Shown here: one piece after another, positions 1-7,553 of the stretch
How positions within the stretch are numbered: the first letter of the stretch is position 1
Layout: each line of letters opens with the position of its first letter
Made by a program: the position numbers and the translations under genes
The notes under the pieces: model-generated
The model's database searches: none
Told to the model about the DNA's origin: nothing
The model's input: the letters and a program-made list of their open reading frames with translations, nothing else
From: an uncultured Verrucomicrobiota bacterium
GTDB lineage: Bacteria > Verrucomicrobiota > Verrucomicrobiia > Chthoniobacterales > SZAS-18
DNA: 17,124 nucleotides
Assembly: GCA_937873255.1 (NCBI GenBank)
Contig: CALMVM010000377.1
Location: forward strand, 1 to 17,124
Direction: 5' to 3'

Positions 1-1
1 G

Positions 2-109
2 GCTGGGCTTGCTCACGCGCTGGCCGTGGGGGCGGGCCGCCGTGCAAGCGGGCGGGGGCTGATCGCGTGCATCGGGTTCGGATTTTTGGTCAACTTCATC
101 CGAGGGTGA
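2..109 (+). CDS. C-terminal end of an unidentified membrane protein (partial)
   Basis: An open frame enters from the left edge and stops at TGA 107-109. The 35 visible residues contain LAHALAVGAGRR followed by a hydrophobic stretch, GLIACIGFGFLVNFIRG, which reads as a final transmembrane helix with a short basic tail. It lies 41 nt upstream of the likely start of the HupE/UreJ-like gene on the same strand, so the two could be co-transcribed. The ending is compatible with a second HupE/UreJ-type (PF13795-like) protein, but this is a guess from very little sequence. The frame, hydrophobic helix and stop are what is actually seen. Confidence 0.4.
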   Translation, partial: AGLAHALAVGAGRRASGRGLIACIGFGFLVNFIRG

Positions 110-150
110 GTGCAGGGGGCTCCGCCGGGGTAGAGGGGATCTTTTCTTTC

Positions 151-705
151 GTGCCGGCGCGCATGGAAGCGCATGCGGTCGTACCGGGAACGAGCGATTA
201 CATCGCCGGCTTCCTCCATCCTTTTCTCACCCCGCCCCATCTGCTCGTCCTCGTCAGCCTGGGACTGTTCCTAGGACAGCATCCGCTGCGTCCTCTCGTG
301 CCGGCAGCCGGTGTTTTTGCGATGGCGGCAGCCCTGGGAATCCTGGCAACTTGCGTCCACGCCGTCACCGGAGTGCCGCCGGTGGTGTTGATCGTCCTCG
401 GACTTTGCATCGGCGGCCTCGTCGCGTCGGCAGCATTTGATAAGGCATGGATGCGCCTGGCTGCCTGCGCGGCGACCGGACTGGCGCTGGGACTGGACTC
501 AGGCGTGGACCCGGGTGTCGCCGGGCCGGGCATGGCGAAAACGCTTGGCGCGACGTGGGCGGGGTTGACACTCGGCGTCGTCAACGTGGCGCATTACAGC
601 GCGCAGTTGCCCGCCCGGCGGTGGGTGCAAACGGGCGTTCGCATCGTCGGTGCGTGGAGCGTGGCCGTCGGCATTCTGATGCTGGCGTTTGCCCTACGGC
701 GTTAG
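151..705 (+). CDS. HupE/UreJ-like integral membrane protein
   Basis: About 184 residues, nearly all hydrophobic, with roughly five or six transmembrane segments. Near the N-terminus is GFLHPFLTPPHLLVLVSLGL, which resembles the HupE/UreJ signature (G-F-x-H-P followed by x-H-L-L and a G-L end). The Asp of the usual G-x-D-H is replaced by Pro. A later ALGLDSG and a terminal GVRIVGAWSVAVGILML also fit that family. HupE/UreJ proteins are associated with nickel or metal delivery to hydrogenase or urease, but no such enzyme is in this window, so the substrate is unknown. I prefer GTG 151, which has GAGGGG at 133-138 upstream. ATG 163 is an alternative, and an in-frame GTG at 67 overlaps the preceding gene. 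No N-terminal signal peptide is visible. It converges with the pseudopilin operon, 25 bp apart. Confidence 0.6.
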   Translation: MPARMEAHAVVPGTSDYIAGFLHPFLTPPHLLVLVSLGLFLGQHPLRPLVPAAGVFAMAAALGILATCVHAVTGVPPVVLIVLGLCIGGLVASAAFDKAWMRLAACAATGLALGLDSGVDPGVAGPGMAKTLGATWAGLTLGVVNVAHYSAQLPARRWVQTGVRIVGAWSVAVGILMLAFALRR

Positions 706-730
706 CCGGGCGCGGACCGGACCGCCCCCC

Positions 731-1360
731 TTACGGGCGGAAAAGTCGGATGCCGCCGTCGAAAGGCTCGACGCGCAACGTGTAAAAATTCTTCGGCTGC
801 CCCGTCGGGACGGGGAGGTTGGCCTCGACCAGAGTAATGAACCAGCCGCCCGAAGCGGCAACGGGAGTGGGATCGAGATCGGTCGAGCCATCGGGCATGA
901 ACTGGAACCCGACGTAGGAACACTGCATGGTGCCGTAGGCGGGGAGCGTATCCTTCCCGCTGACGGACAAGGTGGCACCCGTGGGCGGGGACAGCAGCGT
1001 CGAATGCGCGCTGTCGGAAGCGAAGATGATCTTGGTGCTCAGAGTTTGCAATTTGGTGAGCGGCGTCACGGCACCGCTATCCTCCACCCGGAAGCATTGC
1101 ATCGCGGCATAGTTGTTTGCGTTGTCGGGCGAGGCCACCGGCAGTTGGTAGAAACGCACCTGCACCCGGCGGTTGCCGGTCAGGGCTGCCTGTCGGGCGA
1201 AGGAAATCTGGTCTCCGACCAGTTCGCCGGATTGCGTCAGGTTCGAGCCGCGCATGACCTGGACCGTCGACGGCGCGATGAGGGCAATCAAGGCGACCAT
1301 CACAGCCATTACCGTCAGCAATTCCACCAAGGTGAACGCGTCGTCGTTTCGTGCTTTCAT
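731..1360 (-). CDS. Verru_Chthon cassette protein D (GspH-like pseudopilin)
   Basis: A 209-residue type IV pilin-like protein. Its short basic leader (8 residues) is followed by FTLVELLTVMAVMVALIALI, a prepilin-type N-terminus with predicted cleavage A8|F9 and the conserved Glu at +5 (E13). After the hydrophobic helix comes GELVGDQISFARQAALTGNRRVQVRF, closely parallel to the GspH pattern of a helix with FARxxAxxxxRxV followed by beta strands. This matches the family known as Verru_Chthon cassette protein D. It is the last gene of the B-C-A-D operon, 30 nt after A. The leader ends in Ala, not the Gly usual in proteobacterial prepilins. Function in the cell is not established. A minor pseudopilin of a surface or secretion assembly is the inference. 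Confidence 0.88.
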   Translation of the reverse strand: MKARNDDAFTLVELLTVMAVMVALIALIAPSTVQVMRGSNLTQSGELVGDQISFARQAALTGNRRVQVRFYQLPVASPDNANNYAAMQCFRVEDSGAVTPLTKLQTLSTKIIFASDSAHSTLLSPPTGATLSVSGKDTLPAYGTMQCSYVGFQFMPDGSTDLDPTPVAASGGWFITLVEANLPVPTGQPKNFYTLRVEPFDGGIRLFRP

Positions 1361-1390
1361 AGGGACCGGAAAAAGGGCGCGCCGGGAGGA

Positions 1391-4300
1391 TCAGAAATCC
1401 TTTGTGCTGATGGTGTGGAACTTGTAAAACTGGCTGAGCGGCGTGGTGGCACCGTTGGCGTAATCCGGGATCGCCGCGCCGGCGTTCGGGTCCACGTAGC
1501 GCTCGATCTGGAAGGAGCCACGGTATTCCGCCGTTACTACGTCTTTTGCGCCGGAGGTCGCATCGGCCGGATCGACAAACGTTGCCTGGTTGGTGAGCAG
1601 GCTTTTCTTCAAGGTCTGCGCGCGGACGTGGATCGTGTACGTGTTCGACTTGGTGGTCAGCCTCGGGTAAAGATCGCTGTAGGGTTCCTCGCGCAAGTTG
1701 TCACCGGTGAGCTGGCAGGCGTTCCAGAAGGTCGCCATGTTCGCGTAGGTCGGGTTTGACGGCACGCTGGAATCATAAGAACTAGCGTCGGGGTAATCGG
1801 CGACGGGGACGAGCGGCACGCTGCAAATTTCCGAGGCCGAACGGAAGATGTCGCCGCTGTTGAAACGGTCCTCGAAGGCGCGCAAGGTTCCCGTTGTCTC
1901 GTCGGCGTTGATCCCATAGCGATATTGGTCGGACATGTTGCCTGTCGCTGATTTGTATCCCCCCAACGAGTAGCGGCCTGTCAGAACCTTCACGGACTTG
2001 GATGGGATCGCCGTGACGCGAGTGCTCTTCAACACGGCTCTGACTCCCGTATCGCGGCGGATGTACGTAAAAGGAACGATCTGGTAATTCATGTTGACCT
2101 TGCCCTGCGAGGAAAGCGGCTCACTGAGAGCGTAAGGTTCGACGATAGGCATGGTGAACAGGTCTAGGAGATAGTGATCCGGGATTGTCAAATAAGGGGG
2201 TGAGGGAGGGGCGCTGGTCCCGCCCGACGAGGTACCCGACGACTTTCCGAAGCCCGGATGATGAAACGATGCGGTCGTCGTATTTGCCGCCGCCGCCGGG
2301 AACGGACAGAAAAGCAGCGTCTGCCAAGGCTTTGCCGAGGAAGTATCGGTGGGGTTGATGCCGGTGGGCAGCGAGCCGAACATCACCGCCGACGAAACCT
2401 CCCGGTTCGGCGAATATGTCACGCCCGACTCGTCGGCCGCAAAAGAGCGATTGTAGTAGACAGCGGTGGCGTTCGTCGCTTGCGCTCTGCCGCTGGTATT
2501 TGCGACAAGGCCATTGCCTTCGTCAGGCTTGTTGATGTAGGGTCCATCTTCGAGTGCTCCGTTCCCGGTGTCCCAATCGCCAGGGTATGGAATGCTATCG
2601 TTGCCAGTCAGCAGCGCAGACGTCACCCCAACAGCCACGCTGGGATAAGCTTCCGGGTAATAAGCGGGCACGCTAGTGTTGGGGGGAGGCAGACCCGCCA
2701 CCAGCGAGCCGGTATATGCGGATTTCCGAGTTTTGTCCGATCTGGGGACACCGTTAGCAGGAGGAGCGAAGAAGTTGCCTGCGTAAGGAAAACCGCCGTA
2801 ATCGTACCAGCCGAGACCGCCGTAGCCCGGATTATCGCCGATCCGCAGACTATGCGCGAACTGCCAGTTGAAATCGGCTTTTGCTGGATTTGGATCGAGC
2901 AACGAGGCCGTCCCACCGCGAGATCGGTAATCGTAGAACGGGTGCGGGCCGAAATAGTTCGCGGGAACATCTTTCATCCCGGCGAGGATGCGCAGGTCTC
3001 CCTTGGCCGGACCGCCCACACTGACCACGACGCTGCGGACCACGTCATTCTGATCGATGATGCCACCAAGATTAGCAAAGTTGAGGGGATCGGCCGCCTG
3101 TCCGTCCGACGTACCGATCCGAGCGCCGAAGATACTGGCGGGGGTGCCTGTGATGTTGGTGCTGTTTCTTGTTCCGACCTTCGGCACAGGCAGCTTCAAC
3201 GAGGGCGGAAACTGAATGTGGAGAGTCTGAAGCAGTACACTCTGGATCACGGGAGTATCGGGATTCGACCAGATCTCGACGGTGATCTCGACCGGATTGC
3301 CAGGGTTGAAGTCAAAGGCGGTCGAGGAAGCCGGAAGGTTGCCATTGCCCGGACTCGACGTGCCAACGGCGGGGTTGTTGAAAAACGGATAGTTCTGCGC
3401 GCCGGCCCCATAGGCCATGGATTTGGGCCTGTTCCCGTTGCTGTCGTAGTAGAACGACGTTTCCATACCGACATACTCGGTGAGGTTGCCCGCCGTGATG
3501 TAGCCAACACCAACATTCACGATATTCGTAGCGTCCGCAGGCATGTTCAAGGGAACGGGCGTCGAAGGCGGGCCACTATCATCCTGAATGGTGAAATTAT
3601 TCATCCCTCTGACCCTGATCCTCATGTCCGGCTTGAGCGACTGCATGCCCGGCGAAGGATTGAATAATTGCAAAATGAGCACCGCGCCGATCTGGACGGG
3701 TTCGGCGGGATTGTCATTGCAACGGAAAAAGTCGATGGCGGCTTCCGTGATCGTGCAAAAACGGCCGAATCCCTGGGTGTTCACGCCGGGTCCATCGGGC
3801 TGCAGCGGCACGACTTGTCCCGCGTTGGAGTAGCGGTAGGACTGATTCGCCGGGAGCGGGACCAGCATGGTGTTCAGGCCAGAGCGGATGTCGTCGACCA
3901 TCTCGGTGATGATCTGGTTCGTGGCTGTCCCGTACTTCGCGGTGAAATTGCCGCCCAGGCCGGGTACATCGCTCTTGAGAAGTTGTTGCAGGTATGTGTA
4001 AAGCGTGGCGTTGCGCGGGATCGACCAGTCCAAGGTCGGGCTGTCGCAACTCAGGAACGACCCCTCGGCCGTGCTGGTGAGTCGTTGGAAAGAATAGAGG
4101 TTCGTGGAACCAATGGGCACCGTCGAACAGAAGGCCAAAAGTTTTTCTTTCGGAGTCTGGGCGTTCGTTCTCGACTGCAACGGCCAGAGCGAGAGGCGCG
4201 GCGTATTCAGCAGAGTCACTTCCGGAGCGCGGTTGCTCGCCGTCAGGAAGAAACGCGCGGTTTCCAGAAATTGCGGGGTGATCGGAGGAATCTGGTAGCT

Positions 4301-5554
4301 GACTCCCTTGGCAGTAGTGGTCTGCGCGACATTTCTTGTCTGACGGGTCCGCGTTGAGCCGGTAGCCGAGATTTGCGTGTTGAACATCAGTTCGTCCAGC
4401 GTGGTGTAAAGGCGGTCCGCGTCGTAGATTACCCCCGTAGCGTTGATCCCTGCGGTCGGCTGTGTCCCGCCGGCAGAGCCGTTGGTCGCGCCCTCCGTTA
4501 CACGCGGGGTCAGATCGTAATACGGCAGCCATTTGGAGTAGGTATTCGACGTCGGCCATTTATCCACCGGCCAGAGCGAACCAAACACCGTGCTCAGGCA
4601 GGTCTTGGCCGGGTGGCCCGGGAACGTCTGGAATTCGTTCTGCGCAGGAACGTTAAGCGAATAATTGACCTCTGTGCCGTTCTTGGCCCGGGGGCGGCTC
4701 CAGAAGGTGCCCTCCGAAGCCGTGTTGATGTTGAGCTTGCAGGTATCGTCGTCCGTCCAGTACGCGATCCGGCCTGTCACGGGGTTGGACTTCGACGCGC
4801 CGGGGATCGTGCCGTCGGCGTTGCGCGGCGAGAGCTGGCCATTCTGCAATTGATAGAGCCAGCGCACGGGCATGGGCACCGGATTGTTGTTCGGTGCGAC
4901 GGGGTTGTTGCGGTTGTAGGTCGCCGGCTCATCCACGCCAAACCCGTCGATGTCGGATGTGCCGTCTCCATTGCCATTGTTGTCCGCGTCATACCCATAT
5001 AGCGGGCGGCCGTTCGTGGCGGTCCCAGCGACCGGCTGGAGGAAATTGCCGTCGATGATCGGGTAGTGCGCGCTGTAGCCGGTTGTGGTGGAGTGGTCGG
5101 TGAAGATGACCGGGCTGTTGAGATCGACGAAATCCCCCGGGTGCTTGTTCCAATCCGTGGGAATTTCCTGCGAAAAGGTCGTGTCGGAACTCGGGTTGAA
5201 ATTTCCCGTCGAGTCTACCAGCACGTTCGAAGAGTAGAGTTTGAAAACGTTGTTGAGATTGCCGGTCGCGTCGTAGGTGCGGATCAGGCCGGGCTGGGAG
5301 GCCCAGGCCAGGGGGGCGGCACTCGTGCCGCCAGCGGTCGCGGCCTGGATTTGTCCTTCCAACAACGTGACCGCCGAATCTGCAAGGAGCTTGACCCGCA
5401 ACTCGTCGGAATAATTCTTGGAAGAGGCCAGATCGGTCGATGCGCTGGTGAAAAAAGCGATGACGACCACCGTCAGCAGGACCAGAATGCTCAAGACCAC
5501 GACGATGGCAACACCGGATCGGCGCGAGCGCGCGAAAAGAGAGGGGGGAATCAT
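1391..5554 (-). CDS. Verru_Chthon cassette protein A (giant GspK-like protein)
   Basis: A very large (1387 residue) protein. The N-terminus RRSGVAIVVVLSILVLLTVV is a pilin-like hydrophobic helix, probably cleaved G14|V15, with no Glu at +5. It is followed by FFTSASTDLASSKNYSDE and LLADSAVTLLEGQI, the hallmark of Verru_Chthon cassette protein A. Around residues 187-206 is an Asp/Asn/Gly-rich run (DADNNGNGDGTSDIDG) suggesting calcium binding. Around residues 267-281 is TDDDTCKLNINTAS, which resembles the D-E-x-G-K-I-N-I-N-T-A region of GspK and PilX-like proteins. The rest is Asn/Ser/Thr/Pro-rich and looks like an extracellular beta-rich region without a domain I can name. I chose ATG 5554, 23 nt after gene C, because an in-frame ATG at 5602 would overlap C by 25 nt and add a non-leader-like extension. 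Role as tip protein of a pseudopilus-like fibre is inferred. Confidence 0.88.
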   Translation of the reverse strand: MIPPSLFARSRRSGVAIVVVLSILVLLTVVVIAFFTSASTDLASSKNYSDELRVKLLADSAVTLLEGQIQAATAGGTSAAPLAWASQPGLIRTYDATGNLNNVFKLYSSNVLVDSTGNFNPSSDTTFSQEIPTDWNKHPGDFVDLNSPVIFTDHSTTTGYSAHYPIIDGNFLQPVAGTATNGRPLYGYDADNNGNGDGTSDIDGFGVDEPATYNRNNPVAPNNNPVPMPVRWLYQLQNGQLSPRNADGTIPGASKSNPVTGRIAYWTDDDTCKLNINTASEGTFWSRPRAKNGTEVNYSLNVPAQNEFQTFPGHPAKTCLSTVFGSLWPVDKWPTSNTYSKWLPYYDLTPRVTEGATNGSAGGTQPTAGINATGVIYDADRLYTTLDELMFNTQISATGSTRTRQTRNVAQTTTAKGVSYQIPPITPQFLETARFFLTASNRAPEVTLLNTPRLSLWPLQSRTNAQTPKEKLLAFCSTVPIGSTNLYSFQRLTSTAEGSFLSCDSPTLDWSIPRNATLYTYLQQLLKSDVPGLGGNFTAKYGTATNQIITEMVDDIRSGLNTMLVPLPANQSYRYSNAGQVVPLQPDGPGVNTQGFGRFCTITEAAIDFFRCNDNPAEPVQIGAVLILQLFNPSPGMQSLKPDMRIRVRGMNNFTIQDDSGPPSTPVPLNMPADATNIVNVGVGYITAGNLTEYVGMETSFYYDSNGNRPKSMAYGAGAQNYPFFNNPAVGTSSPGNGNLPASSTAFDFNPGNPVEITVEIWSNPDTPVIQSVLLQTLHIQFPPSLKLPVPKVGTRNSTNITGTPASIFGARIGTSDGQAADPLNFANLGGIIDQNDVVRSVVVSVGGPAKGDLRILAGMKDVPANYFGPHPFYDYRSRGGTASLLDPNPAKADFNWQFAHSLRIGDNPGYGGLGWYDYGGFPYAGNFFAPPANGVPRSDKTRKSAYTGSLVAGLPPPNTSVPAYYPEAYPSVAVGVTSALLTGNDSIPYPGDWDTGNGALEDGPYINKPDEGNGLVANTSGRAQATNATAVYYNRSFAADESGVTYSPNREVSSAVMFGSLPTGINPTDTSSAKPWQTLLFCPFPAAAANTTTASFHHPGFGKSSGTSSGGTSAPPSPPYLTIPDHYLLDLFTMPIVEPYALSEPLSSQGKVNMNYQIVPFTYIRRDTGVRAVLKSTRVTAIPSKSVKVLTGRYSLGGYKSATGNMSDQYRYGINADETTGTLRAFEDRFNSGDIFRSASEICSVPLVPVADYPDASSYDSSVPSNPTYANMATFWNACQLTGDNLREEPYSDLYPRLTTKSNTYTIHVRAQTLKKSLLTNQATFVDPADATSGAKDVVTAEYRGSFQIERYVDPNAGAAIPDYANGATTPLSQFYKFHTISTKDF

Positions 5555-5577
5555 GGCGCAATAGGAGGACGAAGGGT

Positions 5578-6729
5578 CTAGGGCGAGGCCGACTGGCTCC
5601 ATTTCGCCCCTGGCACGTTCACATCCGTGGTGAACACACGGTAATTCAAATGGTTTGTCTGCAGCGTGGCTTGCAGGGAGGCGAGATCGGCGTCGTACCT
5701 GGTGACATCGGTGAACGGCGAGGAGTCCAGGAGAGGCGGAGGCGTCGAACCGTAGCGGCCCGCCAAACGTAAAGCCGAAGGAGCGTCAATGGCGACCAGG
5801 GTGACTTGCACCAGCGGCGGGAGCTGGTTTTTTGACAACTTGGCGGTGGCATCGCCCGACGCGGACACGTAGGCCTTCGTGTCGTAAGCATACGACGGGG
5901 CGATCTCGGTGACCGCCGCGCCGCCCTGAACGGGGTTGCCCGCCTTGGGTCGGACGATCAGCGCAACGATGTTGTCCGCCGTGACCAGCACCGGCGCGGG
6001 CGACGAATTGACCGCCTGCGCGAACCAGGAGTTCGCGCCACTGTAAGCGTTACTGGCATAAACGGTCAGATTTTGCGAAGGCTGGTTCAACTCCACCAAG
6101 CGGTAACGCCAGGAAGGCGCTTGCGGATTGAGGAAGCTGGGCACCCTGCCGAGCGCCGGATCGTTGTCGTTGGAAAACTCGACGTAGTATCCGACCGCGT
6201 TGAGCGTTCGCTCGAGGTTGGCGAAGTCGTTGACCGTCCGGGTCGGGTCCGACACATGGCCAAGCGGGCATGCGAAGAAAATGGCATGCGTCGGCCGGGT
6301 GACGTTCGTGGTTGGGAGCAGGGTGCTCGCCTGGCCACAGACGAGTTGCAGGTCGGACGCGCGGTCATAGGTCTTGGGCACGAAATTTTGCACCACGCTG
6401 CTCGACGCCCCCTGGGAACCGGCGCTTCTGATCAGGTCCGCGCGGCTGTTCCCACTGGCATCATAGTAGTCGAGATACGTGTTCAGAGTGGCCTGGCTCA
6501 GATTGGCCGTGACCCGCTCGAACGTTTTGCGCGCTTCCTGGAAGGCACTGATGCGTGCGCGGGAATTACGCCAGATCGTGCTCGTCTGGTTGGTCATCCC
6601 GACGATCATGAGAAGCAGGACGACCAGCACGACCATCGAGACGAGCAACTCCACCAAAGTGAAAGCATGGCGACTCCTGCTCAATGAAGTCCGCAGCTTG
6701 ACTCCTGCCGCTCGCAAGCATCTTGGCAT
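5578..6729 (-). CDS. Verru_Chthon cassette protein C (GspJ-like pseudopilin)
   Basis: A 383-residue pilin-like protein. A 22-residue basic leader precedes FTLVELLVSMVVLVVLLLMI (predicted cleavage A22|F23, Glu27 at +5). The hydrophobic helix is followed by SRARISAFQEARKTFERVTANLSQATL, similar to the post-helix segment of GspJ, where a long helix carries an F/L-E-R-x-x-x-x-L-x-Q-A pattern. This matches Verru_Chthon cassette protein C. The start codon lies only 3 nt after the stop of gene B, which implies translational coupling and supports ATG 6729. The C-terminal two thirds looks like a secreted beta-rich domain. It is larger than typical GspJ (about 200 residues), as is known for this family. 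Partners are presumably A, B and D from the same transcript. Confidence 0.88.
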   Translation of the reverse strand: MPRCLRAAGVKLRTSLSRSRHAFTLVELLVSMVVLVVLLLMIVGMTNQTSTIWRNSRARISAFQEARKTFERVTANLSQATLNTYLDYYDASGNSRADLIRSAGSQGASSSVVQNFVPKTYDRASDLQLVCGQASTLLPTTNVTRPTHAIFFACPLGHVSDPTRTVNDFANLERTLNAVGYYVEFSNDNDPALGRVPSFLNPQAPSWRYRLVELNQPSQNLTVYASNAYSGANSWFAQAVNSSPAPVLVTADNIVALIVRPKAGNPVQGGAAVTEIAPSYAYDTKAYVSASGDATAKLSKNQLPPLVQVTLVAIDAPSALRLAGRYGSTPPPLLDSSPFTDVTRYDADLASLQATLQTNHLNYRVFTTDVNVPGAKWSQSASP

Positions 6730-6732
6730 ACT

Positions 6733-7272
6733 TTAATAAGCCTTGGCTCGATAGATGGAGGTCGTCGTCGCGCGGGCCTGGAGGTCGGCGCTCAGTGTGA
6801 GACTGGGCGTGCCGGACAGGCGATGGCCGGGGTCGTTGACGACCTGCACGATCAACGGAATGATGAACGGGTCTGCCGATGAGGGGGATGCCGCAGCGGG
6901 ACCGGGTTGGATGCTCGCCGTATACACGCTGGAGGCGGCTCCCGGGGCGTTCGCGCCCGTGAGCGGCTGCCCATCGCCATCGAAATAAAAATACACGTTC
7001 GTCAGCGAGGAATAATTGTCCGCATCGGCTTGTTGGATCATTCCCGCCATCCGTTGGGCGATCTGCGAGGTAACCGTCAGGTCGGCGGCGTTGCGGGACG
7101 TCTGCAGGCCGAGGGGAACCAACCCCATGAGCGGAACCAGGGCGAAAGCCGCGATCCCGAGCGCCAGGGCGGTTTCGATCAGGGTGAAAGCGGATTGCTT
7201 CTTCTGGAGAGCCCCGGGTAACGCAGGGGACGGCGCTCGCCTGGGCGAACGCGTGGAGGGATGGGGAATCAT
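6733..7272 (-). CDS. Verru_Chthon cassette protein B (GspI-like pseudopilin)
   Basis: A 179-residue pilin-like protein from ATG 7272. A Pro/Arg-rich leader of 28 residues ends ...QKKQSA|FTLIETALALGIAAF, with Glu33 at +5. The segment ALVPLMGLVPLGLQTSRNAADLT and IAQRMAGMIQQAD follow. The T-L-I-E-x-x-x-A-L-x-I-x-A-F core is GspI-like and matches Verru_Chthon cassette protein B. The open frame extends upstream to 7431, but that extension would cover the promoter-like sequence at 7400-7427 and is not leader-like, so I reject it. First gene of the operon; likely regulated by the promoter and palindrome upstream, with a leader of about 120 nt. No clear Shine-Dalgarno sequence precedes the ATG. Confidence 0.85.
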   Translation of the reverse strand: MIPHPSTRSPRRAPSPALPGALQKKQSAFTLIETALALGIAAFALVPLMGLVPLGLQTSRNAADLTVTSQIAQRMAGMIQQADADNYSSLTNVYFYFDGDGQPLTGANAPGAASSVYTASIQPGPAAASPSSADPFIIPLIVQVVNDPGHRLSGTPSLTLSADLQARATTTSIYRAKAY

Positions 7273-7399
7273 GGCGGGAAAAGTGGCGCGGAGGGCTTCT
7301 CGTCCCCTCCCGACCACTCTATACGGTGGGCGATTGTTCCGGCCTTCGGCGAACAGAGGGACTCCGGGGCCGGCGACGCATTGAAGAAAGGATAGCGAG

Positions 7400-7427
7400 A
7401 TGATATACATCAATCGATGTTTGGCAA
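7400..7427 (-). promoter_or_regulatory. Candidate sigma70-like promoter of the Verru_Chthon operon
   Basis: Reading the minus strand, TTGCCA (7427-7422) and TATCAT (7405-7400) are separated by 16 nt. Each matches the sigma70 consensus at five of six positions. Transcription would start near 7393 and give a leader of about 120 nt before gene B. A weaker divergent candidate for the plus-strand GH127 remnant is TTGAAG (7381-7386), 17 nt, TATACA (7404-7409). The stretch 7381-7440 is strikingly AT-rich for this window. Seen in sequence; activity is inferred. Confidence 0.5.
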
Positions 7428-7431
7428 ACAT
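7417..7431. promoter_or_regulatory. 15-bp palindrome over the -35 (candidate operator)
   Basis: ATGTTTGGCAAACAT is a perfect inverted repeat with 7-bp arms around a single central base. It contains the -35 hexamer of the minus-strand promoter. A second small dyad, ACATC-AATC-GATGT (7407-7420), lies next to it in the spacer. A repressor bound here would block the operon promoter. The regulator is not in the window. Confidence 0.4.
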
Positions 7432-7553
7432 TTTTTACCATCCCGCGTGCTTCGGCACCGGGGCTGATCCGCCGTTTCCGGGTCGCAACCGACTCCGGCA
7501 ACGAACACGATCCACGGAGGCCGCCAAGGCCAGTGCATGGAAGCCATTTCATC

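Noticed and set aside
722..740. CCGCCC/GGGCGG hairpin between the convergent HupE-like gene and gene D
   Set aside because: Six-bp stem with no T run on either side, and half of it lies inside the coding end of gene D; not a convincing intrinsic terminator.
2258..3667. A 469-codon plus-strand open frame within the protein A gene
   Set aside because: Arg-rich antisense shadow with no recognisable motif. The minus-strand frame is an identified family member.
7273..7431. N-terminal extension of pseudopilin B to ATG 7431
   Set aside because: It would place the best promoter of the region inside the coding sequence and create an implausible 81-residue prepilin leader.
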